From Methylohalobius sp. (GTDB lineage: Bacteria; Pseudomonadota; Gammaproteobacteria; Methylococcales; Methylothermaceae), in contig JAOAHI010000006.1 in NCBI GenBank assembly GCA_026415315.1, forward strand, positions 29,119-93,118: a DNA stretch of 64,000 bases. The letters are read 5' to 3'. The notes beneath the pieces were generated by a model that did not search any database, had not been told where the DNA came from, and worked only from the letters and a program-made list of their open reading frames with translations. The position numbers and the translations under genes are program-made. Numbering within the stretch: the first letter of the stretch is position 1; the number at the start of each line of letters is the position of its first letter. Positions 49,121-57,017 of the stretch are shown here, in pieces.

Positions 49121-49684
49121 ATGGTACTGCCGACTCATATCATCGGTTTTGACGATGTCCCTTTTGCCAAAGCCCACAAAGGCGATGTGACTGTAGTGGG
49201 GGCGATTTTCACTGAGGAACGCTTAGACGGAGTAATATGCGGCAAAGTGCGTCGGGATGGAGCCAACGCCACGTCCAGGTTGTGTGAGTTGATCTTAGGC
49301 AGTCGTTTCCACCATCACTTGCAACTGATCATGCTCCAGGGAATCGCCTTGGCTGGTTTTAACGTGGTAGATATACACGAACTGCACCGCCGAACCAGCC
49401 TTCCTGTACTCGTCATCTGCCGCAAGCCACCTAATCTCCCTCGCATCGCCAAAGCGCTGTGTGAGAGAGTCCGTGGCGGCCGGCGCAAATGGCGCCTGAT
49501 CCAAAAAGCGGGCGAGCCGGAGATAATTGCGGGCGTTTGGGCCCAGCGCGCGGGAATCTCAGCTGAAATCGCCCATCGCGTCATCGCTCACACCGCAATT
49601 CACAGCACTATCCCCGAGCCCCTGCGTACTGCTCACATCATCGCCAGCGGCATCACAGCGTTGCGGAGTCGTCATCGGGTCTGA
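49121..49684 (+). CDS. DUF99 family protein (endonuclease V-like fold)
   Basis: 187 aa. It begins HIIGFDDVPFAKAHKGDVTV and contains FNVVDIHELHRRTSLPVLVI with CRKPP and GNATS-like (GANATSRLCELILGS) segments, the DUF99 pattern. DUF99 is distantly related to endonuclease V; the GFDD acid pair and the later ID/E positions would be its metal site. It is a single isolated plus-strand gene with no visible promoter match beyond AT-rich sequence. Its cellular role is not known to me. Confidence 0.8.
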   Translation: MVLPTHIIGFDDVPFAKAHKGDVTVVGAIFTEERLDGVICGKVRRDGANATSRLCELILGSRFHHHLQLIMLQGIALAGFNVVDIHELHRRTSLPVLVICRKPPNLPRIAKALCERVRGGRRKWRLIQKAGEPEIIAGVWAQRAGISAEIAHRVIAHTAIHSTIPEPLRTAHIIASGITALRSRHRV

Positions 49685-49728
49685 GATTTATTTCAAATAA
49701 ATAAATAAAATATTATTAAAAACACTAA

Positions 49729-49756
49729 TTGTAGATTACAGAGAAAATCATATAAT
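49729..49756 (+). promoter_or_regulatory. Sigma-70-type promoter for the 32-aa mini-gene
   Basis: TTGTAG (49729-49734), 16-nt spacer, perfect TATAAT (49751-49756). A transcript would start near 49763 and run about 200 nt to the terminator at 49942-49968. Confidence 0.65.
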
Positions 49757-49794
49757 AAGACTTAAAGCGAGTCGTACTGAATGGGAGAACGGCC

Positions 49795-49893
49795 ATGATT
49801 ACCGCAGTAGAAGGCTTGTTGCTTGCAGCTTTTGGATTAACCGTAATCTTCACAGTACGGTTCTGCATTCGCCATTATCGCAGTGCAAGGTAA
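49795..49893 (+). CDS. Mini-gene for a 32-aa membrane peptide
   Basis: ATG 49795 to TAA 49893. It encodes a peptide with a hydrophobic core (AVEGLLLAAFGLTVIFTVRF) and a basic tail (CIRHYRSAR), typical of a small single-pass inner-membrane protein. A GGGAG site lies 8 nt upstream, a good promoter before it and a strong terminator after it, so it is a free-standing unit of about 200 nt. It could also be an sRNA with an incidental frame. Confidence 0.65.
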   Translation: MITAVEGLLLAAFGLTVIFTVRFCIRHYRSAR

Positions 49894-49941
49894 CTTCTTC
49901 CTCCTCTCTAGTAGCGTTAAACCTCCTTTCTTGACGCTTTG

Positions 49942-49968
49942 GACCCGCCTTTTAGCGGGTCTTTTTTT
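49942..49968 (+). terminator. Strong Rho-independent terminator
   Basis: GACCCGC-CTTTTA-GCGGGTC followed by seven T: perfect 7-bp stem, 6-nt loop. It ends the mini-gene transcript 48 nt past its stop and lies 2 nt before the stop codon of the convergent DUF1992 gene. Confidence 0.92.
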
Positions 49969-49970
49969 GC

Positions 49971-50336
49971 CTAGAGAGAAAGCTTTTGCGCCAGCTTATT
50001 GAGATAAGCTGTCTCAGCTATTAAACTGCCGCTGTGCTTTTGTCCGAGTTGCTCAAGCAAAAAATACAGACGACGCGTATAAGCAACTTGCTTGGCCTCA
50101 TCCCGACAACCAGCCAGAAATTGGCGAAGATCTGAAATTTCCCGCCGCAGCCTAACTTCCTCCGGGACATAGCCTGCGTTTTTTAAGATCTTGTAGGCCA
50201 AGCGCAAAGCCGGGGCTACCTCAGGCCAATCGTCCTCCATAGGTAATGGCTTGCCTGCACAGGAGAGACGGTCGAATTCCCCACGTGCCAGCGCCTCCTC
50301 GATCTTGCGTTCGGCTAGGCGTTCTAAAAAGAGCAT
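49971..50336 (-). CDS. DUF1992 (DnaJ-C28-like) protein
   Basis: 121-aa soluble protein with the DUF1992 core LAERKIEEALARGEFDRLSC and GKPLPMED followed by LAYKILKNAGYVPEEVRLRR. The rest is helical. It starts 2 nt after the trpS stop and is co-transcribed with it. Function is not established. Confidence 0.9.
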   Translation of the reverse strand: MLFLERLAERKIEEALARGEFDRLSCAGKPLPMEDDWPEVAPALRLAYKILKNAGYVPEEVRLRREISDLRQFLAGCRDEAKQVAYTRRLYFLLEQLGQKHSGSLIAETAYLNKLAQKLSL

Positions 50337-50338
50337 CT

Positions 50339-51361
50339 TTATCCCCCTGCCAGCGGCGCGATCCCCACCGCCTGCCGAATTTCGCGCATGAACGGCACTG
50401 CAAACTCGCGCGCTTTAGCTGCCCCCTCCCTCAGCTTGCGCTCTATCTCCTCCGGGTGTTGAAGCAAAGCTTCGTAACGGGTACGCGCGTCGCGGAAATA
50501 GGCATTGAGGTACTCGAACAAAAACTGTTTCATCTCTCCCCAGGCAATCCCTTGTTGGTAGCGCCGGCGCACTTGTTCGATTTCCTCTGGACTGGCAAAC
50601 GCTTGATATAGGCTAAACAAAGTGCAAGTGTCGGGGTCCTTGGGTGCCTCCGGTGGCAAGGAGTTGGTCTTGATCTTCAAAATCAGTTTGCGCAATTGCT
50701 TCTCCGATGCAAAGATCGGGATGGTGTTGTCATAGCTCTTGCTCATTTTGCGCCCGTCTAGCCCTTTCAAGACCGCGGTCTCCTCACGCACGACTGCTTC
50801 CGGCAGGACAAAGTGTTCCCCGTAAAGATGGTTGAAACGAGCAGCGATGTCTCGAGCCATTTCCAAATGCTGGATTTGATCCTTGCCCACTGGGATTCTT
50901 TGGGCCTTGAACAATAAAATATCGGCGGCCATCAAAATGGGATAGCAAAAGAGCCCCATGCTGATGCCTTTATCCGGATCGGGCTCGCCTTTTTCCGTGT
51001 TTTCGGCCACCGCCGCTTTATAGGCATGAGCTCGATTCATCAGTCCCTTAGCGGTGACACAACTCAAAATCCAGGCAAGTTCCGTAACCTCTGGAATGTC
51101 GGATTGTCGGTAGAAAACCGCGTTGTCGGTATTAAGGCCCAAAGCCAACCAGGTAGCTGCGATCTCTAAGGTAGATTGCTGAATGCGCTTAGGTTCTTGG
51201 CACTTGATCAGAGCGTGGTAATCGGCCAAAAAATAAAACGGCAAAACGTTTGGATCGCGGCTGGCTTCGATCGCCGGGCGAATGGCGCCAACGTAGTTGC
51301 CAAGATGGGGAGTACCAGTGGTCGTGATTCCAGTTAAAACGACAACTTTGGCCTTGCTCAT
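50339..51361 (-). CDS. trpS: Tryptophanyl-tRNA synthetase
   Basis: Class I synthetase (340 aa) charging tRNA-Trp. The HIGH-type motif is TGTPHLGNYVGAIRPAI and the second signature is GRKMSKSYDNTIPIF. I start at MSKAKVVVLTG, which has GAGGAAG 2-8 nt upstream; a longer reading from 51427 adds an unrelated 22-residue leader crossing the promoter. Divergent from speA. Confidence 0.97.
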   Translation of the reverse strand: MSKAKVVVLTGITTTGTPHLGNYVGAIRPAIEASRDPNVLPFYFLADYHALIKCQEPKRIQQSTLEIAATWLALGLNTDNAVFYRQSDIPEVTELAWILSCVTAKGLMNRAHAYKAAVAENTEKGEPDPDKGISMGLFCYPILMAADILLFKAQRIPVGKDQIQHLEMARDIAARFNHLYGEHFVLPEAVVREETAVLKGLDGRKMSKSYDNTIPIFASEKQLRKLILKIKTNSLPPEAPKDPDTCTLFSLYQAFASPEEIEQVRRRYQQGIAWGEMKQFLFEYLNAYFRDARTRYEALLQHPEEIERKLREGAAKAREFAVPFMREIRQAVGIAPLAGG

Positions 51362-51388
51362 GCCTTCCTCATCGCGATGTTGAAAGTC

Positions 51389-51396
51389 ATTATAAT
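51389..51396. promoter_or_regulatory. Overlapping divergent -10 elements (trpS / speA)
   Basis: ATTATAAT gives a perfect TATAAT on both strands: plus 51391-51396 towards speA, minus 51394-51389 towards trpS. Neither has a strong -35 hexamer. If both are used, RNA polymerase could serve only one direction at a time. Confidence 0.4.
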
Positions 51397-51425
51397 AAAG
51401 ACTTTTTATCGGCTGCATATTTTCC

Positions 51426-53309
51426 ATGACTTGGACTACTCACGACGCTAGAGACAGCTACGCTATCCGCCATTGGAGTGACGGCTACTTTGACATTGCT
51501 GAAAGCGGTCATTTGGTGGCCATTCCCCGCCGCGATTCCAGCCTTGGACAAGTGGACCTGGTCGAGATCGTCGATCGGATTGGAAAAGAAGGATTGTCTC
51601 TGCCCATCCTGATCCGCTTCACCGATATCCTACGCGACCGCGTTGTGCGCTTATCCCAGGCCTTTGCTGCCGCGCGTGCTGAGTACGGCTACCAAGGGCC
51701 TTACACCCCGGTTTATCCGATCAAAGTTAACCAACAACGCAGCGTGGTCGAGGCTATCCTCCACAGCGATGTGCCGCGCATCGGCCTAGAGTCAGGCAGC
51801 AAACCGGAACTTTTGGCTTTGCTTGCTCTCGCTTCACCCGGCACCACAGTTATCTGCAACGGCTACAAAGACCGTGCTTACATTCGCCTAGCGCTGATCG
51901 GCCAGCGCTTAGGACTAAACGTATTCCTAGTGGTGGAGAAGCCATCGGAACTGGGCCTGATTTTGGAGGAGGCGGAAACCTTAGGTATTGCTCCCCAGCT
52001 TGGGGTACGCCTGCGCCTGACCTCTGTCGCCGCTGGCAAATGGCAAAACAGCGGTGGGGAAAAGGCCAAATTTGGTTTAGCCGCCAGCGACGTCTTAGCC
52101 TTAGTCCAGACGCTCAAACAAGGCGCTCGCTTGTCCTGGCTCAAACTGATGCATTTCCACGTTGGCTCTCAGGTTGCCGACATCGACGACTTTAAAGCTG
52201 CCTTGCGCGAAGCCAGTCGCTATTATGCGGAACTCCGCCGCCTGGGCGCGCCGATTGCAATTTTTGATGCTGGCGGTGGTTTAGGGGTAGATTACGAAGG
52301 TACCCACTCCAACAGCTTCTCCTCGATCAATTACAATCTGCACGAGTACGCTCATAGCCTGGTACGCGCCCTTACCGAGGTGTGTGCGGAAGCCGACCTT
52401 CCTCACCCCGAGATCATCACTGAGTCTGGCCGCGCGCTAACCGCCCATCACGCGGTGCTCGTCACAAACATCATTGAAGTGGAGCAACCTATCAGCGATC
52501 TCCCGCCACCTACAGCAGAGGAAAACGCCTATCCTATCCTGATGGATTTGCGCCGAGCGCTGGAGCGATTGGAGCACGATGGGTTGCTGAGCACCTATCA
52601 CGATGCTCAGTTTGACTTACGCGAAGCGCGTGCCTTATACGTACAGGGGCGATTGTCCCTAGCCCAACTGGCCGAAGCCGAGCGTCTTAACACCATCATT
52701 TGCCAACGTCTACGCCAGCGCCTGGACATCCGTCTGCGTGCCCACCGCGAACTTTTGGACGAACTCAACGATCGCTTGGCCGATAAAGTGTTCTGTAACT
52801 TCTCCGTATTTCAGTCAATGCCAGATGCATGGGCAATCGGTCAGATTTTTCCTGTCGTGCCTCTCCAGCGGCTGCACGAGCCCCCCACGAGGCGTGGGCG
52901 GATTATGGATTTGACCTGCGACTCCGACGGCAGTCTCAAATCTTACGTCGATCGCCAAAGCATCGAGTCCACTTTACCGCTCCACGAGATTCATCCGGGC
53001 GAGCGGTATCTCATCGGTTTCTTTATGTTAGGAGCCTACCAAGAAATCTTAGGCGACATTCACAACCTGTTCGGCGATACTCACTCGGTCAACGTCGAAC
53101 TGGACGGCCATGGAGGCTGGCAACTGACGATGCCAGCGCGCGGTGACCATGCGGCGGACCTTCTGCGTTACGTTCATATCATGCCCGAGAACCTACAGCG
53201 TGCGTTCCGTAAAAAGCTGGCTCAGATCGACCTGCATCCGGCCCAGCGCAAGCTGTTTGAGAACGAGTTAGTGTCTGGTCTCAATGGTTATACCTACCTG
53301 GAGGAGTAA
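51426..53309 (+). CDS. speA: Biosynthetic arginine decarboxylase
   Basis: PLP enzyme (627 aa) making agmatine from arginine, the first step to putrescine. It begins DSYAIRHWSDGYFDIAESGH and has the PLP lysine in YPIKVNQQRSVVEAIL (about 98), the glycine-rich IFDAGGGLGVDYEG phosphate loop and FCNFSVFQSMPDAWAI. No clear Shine-Dalgarno is seen, but the N-terminus matches the family. The next gene starts 1 nt after the stop. Confidence 0.97.
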   Translation: MTWTTHDARDSYAIRHWSDGYFDIAESGHLVAIPRRDSSLGQVDLVEIVDRIGKEGLSLPILIRFTDILRDRVVRLSQAFAAARAEYGYQGPYTPVYPIKVNQQRSVVEAILHSDVPRIGLESGSKPELLALLALASPGTTVICNGYKDRAYIRLALIGQRLGLNVFLVVEKPSELGLILEEAETLGIAPQLGVRLRLTSVAAGKWQNSGGEKAKFGLAASDVLALVQTLKQGARLSWLKLMHFHVGSQVADIDDFKAALREASRYYAELRRLGAPIAIFDAGGGLGVDYEGTHSNSFSSINYNLHEYAHSLVRALTEVCAEADLPHPEIITESGRALTAHHAVLVTNIIEVEQPISDLPPPTAEENAYPILMDLRRALERLEHDGLLSTYHDAQFDLREARALYVQGRLSLAQLAEAERLNTIICQRLRQRLDIRLRAHRELLDELNDRLADKVFCNFSVFQSMPDAWAIGQIFPVVPLQRLHEPPTRRGRIMDLTCDSDGSLKSYVDRQSIESTLPLHEIHPGERYLIGFFMLGAYQEILGDIHNLFGDTHSVNVELDGHGGWQLTMPARGDHAADLLRYVHIMPENLQRAFRKKLAQIDLHPAQRKLFENELVSGLNGYTYLEE

Positions 53310-53310
53310 A

Positions 53311-54171
53311 ATGGGCTCGGTGGGTTTTATTGGGCTCGGGGTCATGGGTGCAGCGATGGCGCGCAACCTGGCCAAAGCTGGGCTGCTCCAGGTAGTTTGG
53401 AATCGAACCTCAAACAAAGCACACTCTCTGGCCGAGGAACTAAAAGTCAAAGCCGCCGCTTCGCCGTCGGAACTGGCTAAAGAGTGTCAAATCATCGCCC
53501 TGTGCGTGTCCGCCGATCCAGACGTGCTTGAAGTTATAGACGCACTGTTGCCTGGAATTCAGCCAGGCGCAGTCGTGATCGACCACTCCACCGTCAGCCC
53601 GCAGACGGCAAAGCTAGCTGCGGTAAAACTTATACAGGTTGGCGCTGAGTTTTTGGATGCCCCTGTCTCAGGAGGAGTAGAGGGTGCCCGCGCTGGAACC
53701 TTAGTTGCCATGGTCGGCGGCAGCCAAGAAGCCCTGGCCAAAGCCAAACCCGCTCTCGAGGCGGTGGCTAGCACCATCGTGCCCATCGGCCCGGTCGGCA
53801 GTGGCCAAGCGACTAAGGCTGTCAACCAGGTCTTGTGTGCCGGTATCAACCAGGCGGTATGCGAGGCCTTAGCGTTCGCTGAGGCACTGGGCCTCGACTT
53901 AGACCAAGTGATTGAGGTGTTGACTCGAGGTGCAGCAGGCAACTGGTTTTTGGAAAAGCGTGGCCGCACCATGGTGCGAGGACAGTTTCAACCCGGTTTT
54001 AAGCTCGGCTTGCACTATAAGGACTTAAAGATTTGCCTGGCCATGGCTGAACAAATCGCCCTGCCTTTGCAGCTTGCGGCGCAAACTTTAGGCGATTACG
54101 AACAACTGATCGCTCAAGGCTTGAGCGAAGAGGATATATCGGCGCTGTATCGGTTCAAACGACCTGCCTGA
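53311..54171 (+). CDS. 3-hydroxyisobutyrate dehydrogenase-family protein
   Basis: Beta-hydroxyacid dehydrogenase (286 aa) using NAD(P). A Rossmann start GFIGLGVMGAAMARNLAKAG is followed by the substrate motif FLDAPVSGGVEGARAGTLVA, the catalytic lysine in GQATKAVNQVLCAG (about 165) and KDLKICLAMAE. The substrate (tartronate semialdehyde, hydroxyisobutyrate or succinic semialdehyde) cannot be told. GGAGGAG 5 nt before the ATG, 1 nt past speA, sets the start. Co-transcribed with speA. Confidence 0.9.
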   Translation: MGSVGFIGLGVMGAAMARNLAKAGLLQVVWNRTSNKAHSLAEELKVKAAASPSELAKECQIIALCVSADPDVLEVIDALLPGIQPGAVVIDHSTVSPQTAKLAAVKLIQVGAEFLDAPVSGGVEGARAGTLVAMVGGSQEALAKAKPALEAVASTIVPIGPVGSGQATKAVNQVLCAGINQAVCEALAFAEALGLDLDQVIEVLTRGAAGNWFLEKRGRTMVRGQFQPGFKLGLHYKDLKICLAMAEQIALPLQLAAQTLGDYEQLIAQGLSEEDISALYRFKRPA

Positions 54172-54244
54172 GCTTGTCAATTTTTTTTTACACCCATTTT
54201 TCTATCTAGAAATAAAAAATAAGAAAATCAATATATTATAATCT

Positions 54245-54260
54245 TGGCATTAAAAATGCT
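54245..54260 (+). promoter_or_regulatory. Sigma-54-type (-24/-12) promoter before the PEP-CTERM gene
   Basis: TGGCATTAAAAATGCT has GG and GC exactly 10 nt apart, with TGGCA and TGC intact, close to TGGCACG-N4-TTGC. Transcription would start near 54271, giving a 50-nt leader. A TATAAT (54237-54242) just upstream has no -35 partner. PEP-CTERM genes in several bacteria are known to be RpoN-dependent through PrsK/PrsR, which supports the reading. Confidence 0.6.
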
Positions 54261-54320
54261 TATATCTTTCCCAAGGGATAGAGGGCGCTTTCGCGCAACA
54301 ACCCAAATGGAGTGCCTTCA

Positions 54321-55136
54321 ATGAGACGATTGTACACTATCGCTTTATCGTGTTTTTTGTGGTTCCAGACAGCTTACGCTTTAGCCATCGTCGTCGACGG
54401 CGACCTCAGCGACTGGCTCAATCCGCCGACCGGTAACGCCAACGATTGGCTCCCGAAACGGTCCAGTATTTTTTACGCCGTGGAAGATCAAACCGGTGGC
54501 GCCGGCGCTTATCTCGATCCCGGCTATGGCGGGCAGGGTTACGACGCTGAGGCGATTTACGTCGAAATCGATGCTGGGATGCTGTACGTCGCCGTCGTCA
54601 CTGGCCTGGCTCCCAACAATACCACTTGGCCTGCCGGCGATCTCGCCATCGATTTCGGCCAAAACGGAACATTCGAGTATGGGATTGTGGTACTAGGCGA
54701 CAGCTGGGGCATAGGCCAGGCCGGAGACGTGTTCCAGACAACTGCGTGGAACTATGGCCTATGGACTGCTCCCAATGTCCATGATCCTAGCGGAGATTCC
54801 CCTTACAAACGCGCCCATCCGACCACCGTCAAGTCGGGGACAAAAATAGGCAGTGCTTCTCTTGTTTATCAACAGGCTAAATACAACAGCAGCCCTATCC
54901 CTAAACTCGGCGTTTATTCCGGTAACAATCACTACCTTATCGAAGCGGCGATTCCTCTTGCGATATTTGATCCTACTTTGCGCGGTCAGAAGTTCGATAT
55001 CCATTGGACCATGACCTGCGCCAACGATTGGATCCAGGTGGACCCAGATCCCGCGTCGGTTCCCGAACCGTCTACATTCCTGTTGTTAGGAGCAGGCATG
55101 CTGGGCGCGAGGATGCGCGGTAAACCCAGAGGCTAA
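54321..55136 (+). CDS. PEP-CTERM sorting-domain protein
   Basis: Exported protein (271 aa). The signal peptide spans about 1-21 ([19 protein letters not shown]) and the mature part begins [14 protein letters not shown], like carbohydrate-binding-type beta domains. The C-terminus is the exosortase sorting tail: [16 protein letters not shown] followed by basic RMRGKPRG. It is presumably processed by an exosortase encoded elsewhere. The ATG at 54321 has GGAG 8 nt upstream; the GTG at 54312 overlaps that site. Its stop overlaps rimO by 4 nt. Confidence 0.9.
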   Translation: MRRLYTIALSCFLWFQTAYALAIVVDGDLSDWLNPPTGNANDWLPKRSSIFYAVEDQTGGAGAYLDPGYGGQGYDAEAIYVEIDAGMLYVAVVTGLAPNNTTWPAGDLAIDFGQNGTFEYGIVVLGDSWGIGQAGDVFQTTAWNYGLWTAPNVHDPSGDSPYKRAHPTTVKSGTKIGSASLVYQQAKYNSSPIPKLGVYSGNNHYLIEAAIPLAIFDPTLRGQKFDIHWTMTCANDWIQVDPDPASVPEPSTFLLLGAGMLGARMRGKPRG

Positions 55137-56461
55137 TCGACAGGTACGGCCCATAGATCGTGGGTGTCGGCACCGGTAATTTTGACGTTAACAAATTGGC
55201 CAGGGCATATTCCCCTGGCCTCCTCTAAGTAAACCACTCCATCGATCTCTGGGGCGTCGCCGTAACTGCGAGCAATGACCTGGCCTTCGTTGATCTTGTC
55301 CACGAGCACGGTTTCGATTCGACCGATGCGCCGTTTCAGCTTGGCCGCACTGATTGCGGCTTGGACCTCCATGAATCTGGCCAACCGCTCCTCTTTGACC
55401 TCTTCCGGGACGGAGTCAGGCAGGGCGTTGGCGGCCGCGCCCTCGATCGGCGAGTATTTGAACGCGCCGACTCGATCCAACTGCGCATCGCGCAGAAACT
55501 CCAACAATTCTTCAAATTCGGCCTCGGTCTCGCCTGGAAAGCCCACAATAAAAGTGCTGCGCAAAACCAGATCGGGACAGATTGCACGCCAGCTTTGAAT
55601 CCGCGCGAGAGTATTGTCGGCGTTAGCCGGGCGCCTCATGAGCTTTAAAATCCTGGCACTTGCGTGCTGTAGAGGCACATCCAGATACGGCAGGATTTTG
55701 CCTTCCGCCATCAGCGGGATGAGTTCGTCCACGTGCGGGTAAGGATAGACGTAATGCAGTCTGACCCACACATCAAGCCCGCCCAAGCCTCTTGCCAAGT
55801 CAGTCACGTGCGTGCGCCACTTTATGCCGCGCCAGGCTTCCTCCCGATGGCGCAGGTCGGCCCCATAGGCGCTGGTATCCTGAGCGATGACCAAAATCTC
55901 CTTGACCCCAGCTTGGACCAACCGCTCGGCTTCGGTCAGGACTTCTCGGATCGGTCGGCTTACCAGCGGGCCGCGCAAGGAGGGAATAATACAGAAGGTA
56001 CAGCGGTGGTTGCAGCCTTCGGCAATCTTGAGATAAGCATAGTGGCGCGGGGTCAGCTTGATCCCTGCCGGCGGTATCAGGTTCAGGAGAGGATCGTGTA
56101 ACGGCGGCAGATGGCGGTGAACTGCTGCCACTACGTCCTCGTAGTTGCGAGCGCCGGTCACCTCCAGCACGCTCGGAAAACGAGAGGTAATGGTCTCAGG
56201 CCGTGCACCCAAACAGCCGGTGACGATCACTTTGCCGTTCTCGGCCAACGCCTCGTCGATGGCCTCTAGCGACTCGGCTACCGCTTCCTCGATGAAACCG
56301 CAGGTGTTAACCACCACCAAGTCAGCTCCTTCATAACTAGGAGCAATTGCATAGCCTTCAGCCCGCAGGCGCGTTAAGATCCGCTCGCTGTCTACTAGCG
56401 CCTTGGGACAACCGAGGCTGACAAAGCCGATGCGGGGGGTAGGATTTTTCATTATGGTCAT
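55133..56461 (-). CDS. rimO: Ribosomal protein S12 methylthiotransferase RimO
   Basis: Radical SAM methylthiotransferase (442 aa) modifying an Asp of S12. An N-terminal UPF0004 domain has [18 protein letters not shown] with the first of three cluster cysteines (the others in [13 protein letters not shown] and VTGCLGARP). The radical SAM motif is in [20 protein letters not shown] (C-x3-C-x2-C), and there is a C-terminal TRAM domain. It starts at ATG 56461 (AGGAAG nearby) or 56452. Confidence 0.97.
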   Translation of the reverse strand: MTIMKNPTPRIGFVSLGCPKALVDSERILTRLRAEGYAIAPSYEGADLVVVNTCGFIEEAVAESLEAIDEALAENGKVIVTGCLGARPETITSRFPSVLEVTGARNYEDVVAAVHRHLPPLHDPLLNLIPPAGIKLTPRHYAYLKIAEGCNHRCTFCIIPSLRGPLVSRPIREVLTEAERLVQAGVKEILVIAQDTSAYGADLRHREEAWRGIKWRTHVTDLARGLGGLDVWVRLHYVYPYPHVDELIPLMAEGKILPYLDVPLQHASARILKLMRRPANADNTLARIQSWRAICPDLVLRSTFIVGFPGETEAEFEELLEFLRDAQLDRVGAFKYSPIEGAAANALPDSVPEEVKEERLARFMEVQAAISAAKLKRRIGRIETVLVDKINEGQVIARSYGDAPEIDGVVYLEEARGICPGQFVNVKITGADTHDLWAVPVD

Positions 56462-56544
56462 TCAGCTTCCTCTGGCTCGTTGAGTGCTTTTACGCCCACC
56501 GCTTCTGCGCTTGCCTTCGGACAAGTCTTATTTTTGTTACGACC

Positions 56545-56561
56545 ATCATAAGCGTTATGAT
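56545..56561. promoter_or_regulatory. Perfect 7-bp inverted repeat upstream of hslR (operator-like)
   Basis: ATCATAA-GCG-TTATGAT lies 49-65 nt before the hslR start, in the 148-bp divergent region with rimO. The spacing (10-bp centre to centre) suits a dimeric regulator. I cannot match it to a known operator. Confidence 0.4.
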
Positions 56562-56609
56562 AAACGATATCCTTACACTCCCCTAGCGGACAGGCACCTG
56601 TATCCATTC

Positions 56610-57017
56610 ATGGGCGAGACACCAACCAAGATGCGCTTAGACAAATGGCTGTGGGCCGCGCGTTTTTTCAAGACCCGCACCCTAGCGGCGGCGGCGATCA
56701 ATGGCGGCAAAGTCCACGTCCACGGCCAGCGAGTCAAACCGAGCAAAGAGATTCAAGTAGGCAGCCAAGTCGAGATCACTAAAGAACCGTATACCTTCGA
56801 AGTCGTCGTCACTGCGTTAAGTTCCCAGCGCCGACCGGCCAAGGAGGCTAGCCTTTTGTATCAAGAACTCCCCCAAAGTTTAGCTCGCCGCCAGGAGGAA
56901 GCTACCCACAGGCGACTCCAGCAAGCAATTATGGCGCCAGCCAAGCGCCCGGACAAAAAACAACGCCGGCAAATTCACCGTTTCAAACGGGCTGAAAACG
57001 AATGGCAACCGTCTTAA
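56610..57017 (+). CDS. hslR: Heat-shock protein 15 (ribosome-rescue RNA-binding protein)
   Basis: S4-domain protein (135 aa) binding stalled 50S subunits carrying peptidyl-tRNA. The S4 motif is MRLDKWLWAARFFKTRTLAA with GGKVHVHGQRVKPSKEI. The tail has SSQRRPAKEASLLYQE and AKRPDKKQRRQIHRFKRAE. I choose ATG 56610 because it gives the family length; 56631 is possible and neither has a clear ribosome site. It overlaps xseA by 16 nt. Confidence 0.92.
   Translation: MGETPTKMRLDKWLWAARFFKTRTLAAAAINGGKVHVHGQRVKPSKEIQVGSQVEITKEPYTFEVVVTALSSQRRPAKEASLLYQELPQSLARRQEEATHRRLQQAIMAPAKRPDKKQRRQIHRFKRAENEWQPS

Noticed and set aside
49681..49725. AT-only hairpin (ATTTATTT / AATAAAT) after the DUF99 gene as terminator
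   Set aside because: Composed solely of A and T in a very AT-rich stretch; such pairing is expected by chance and lacks a GC stem.
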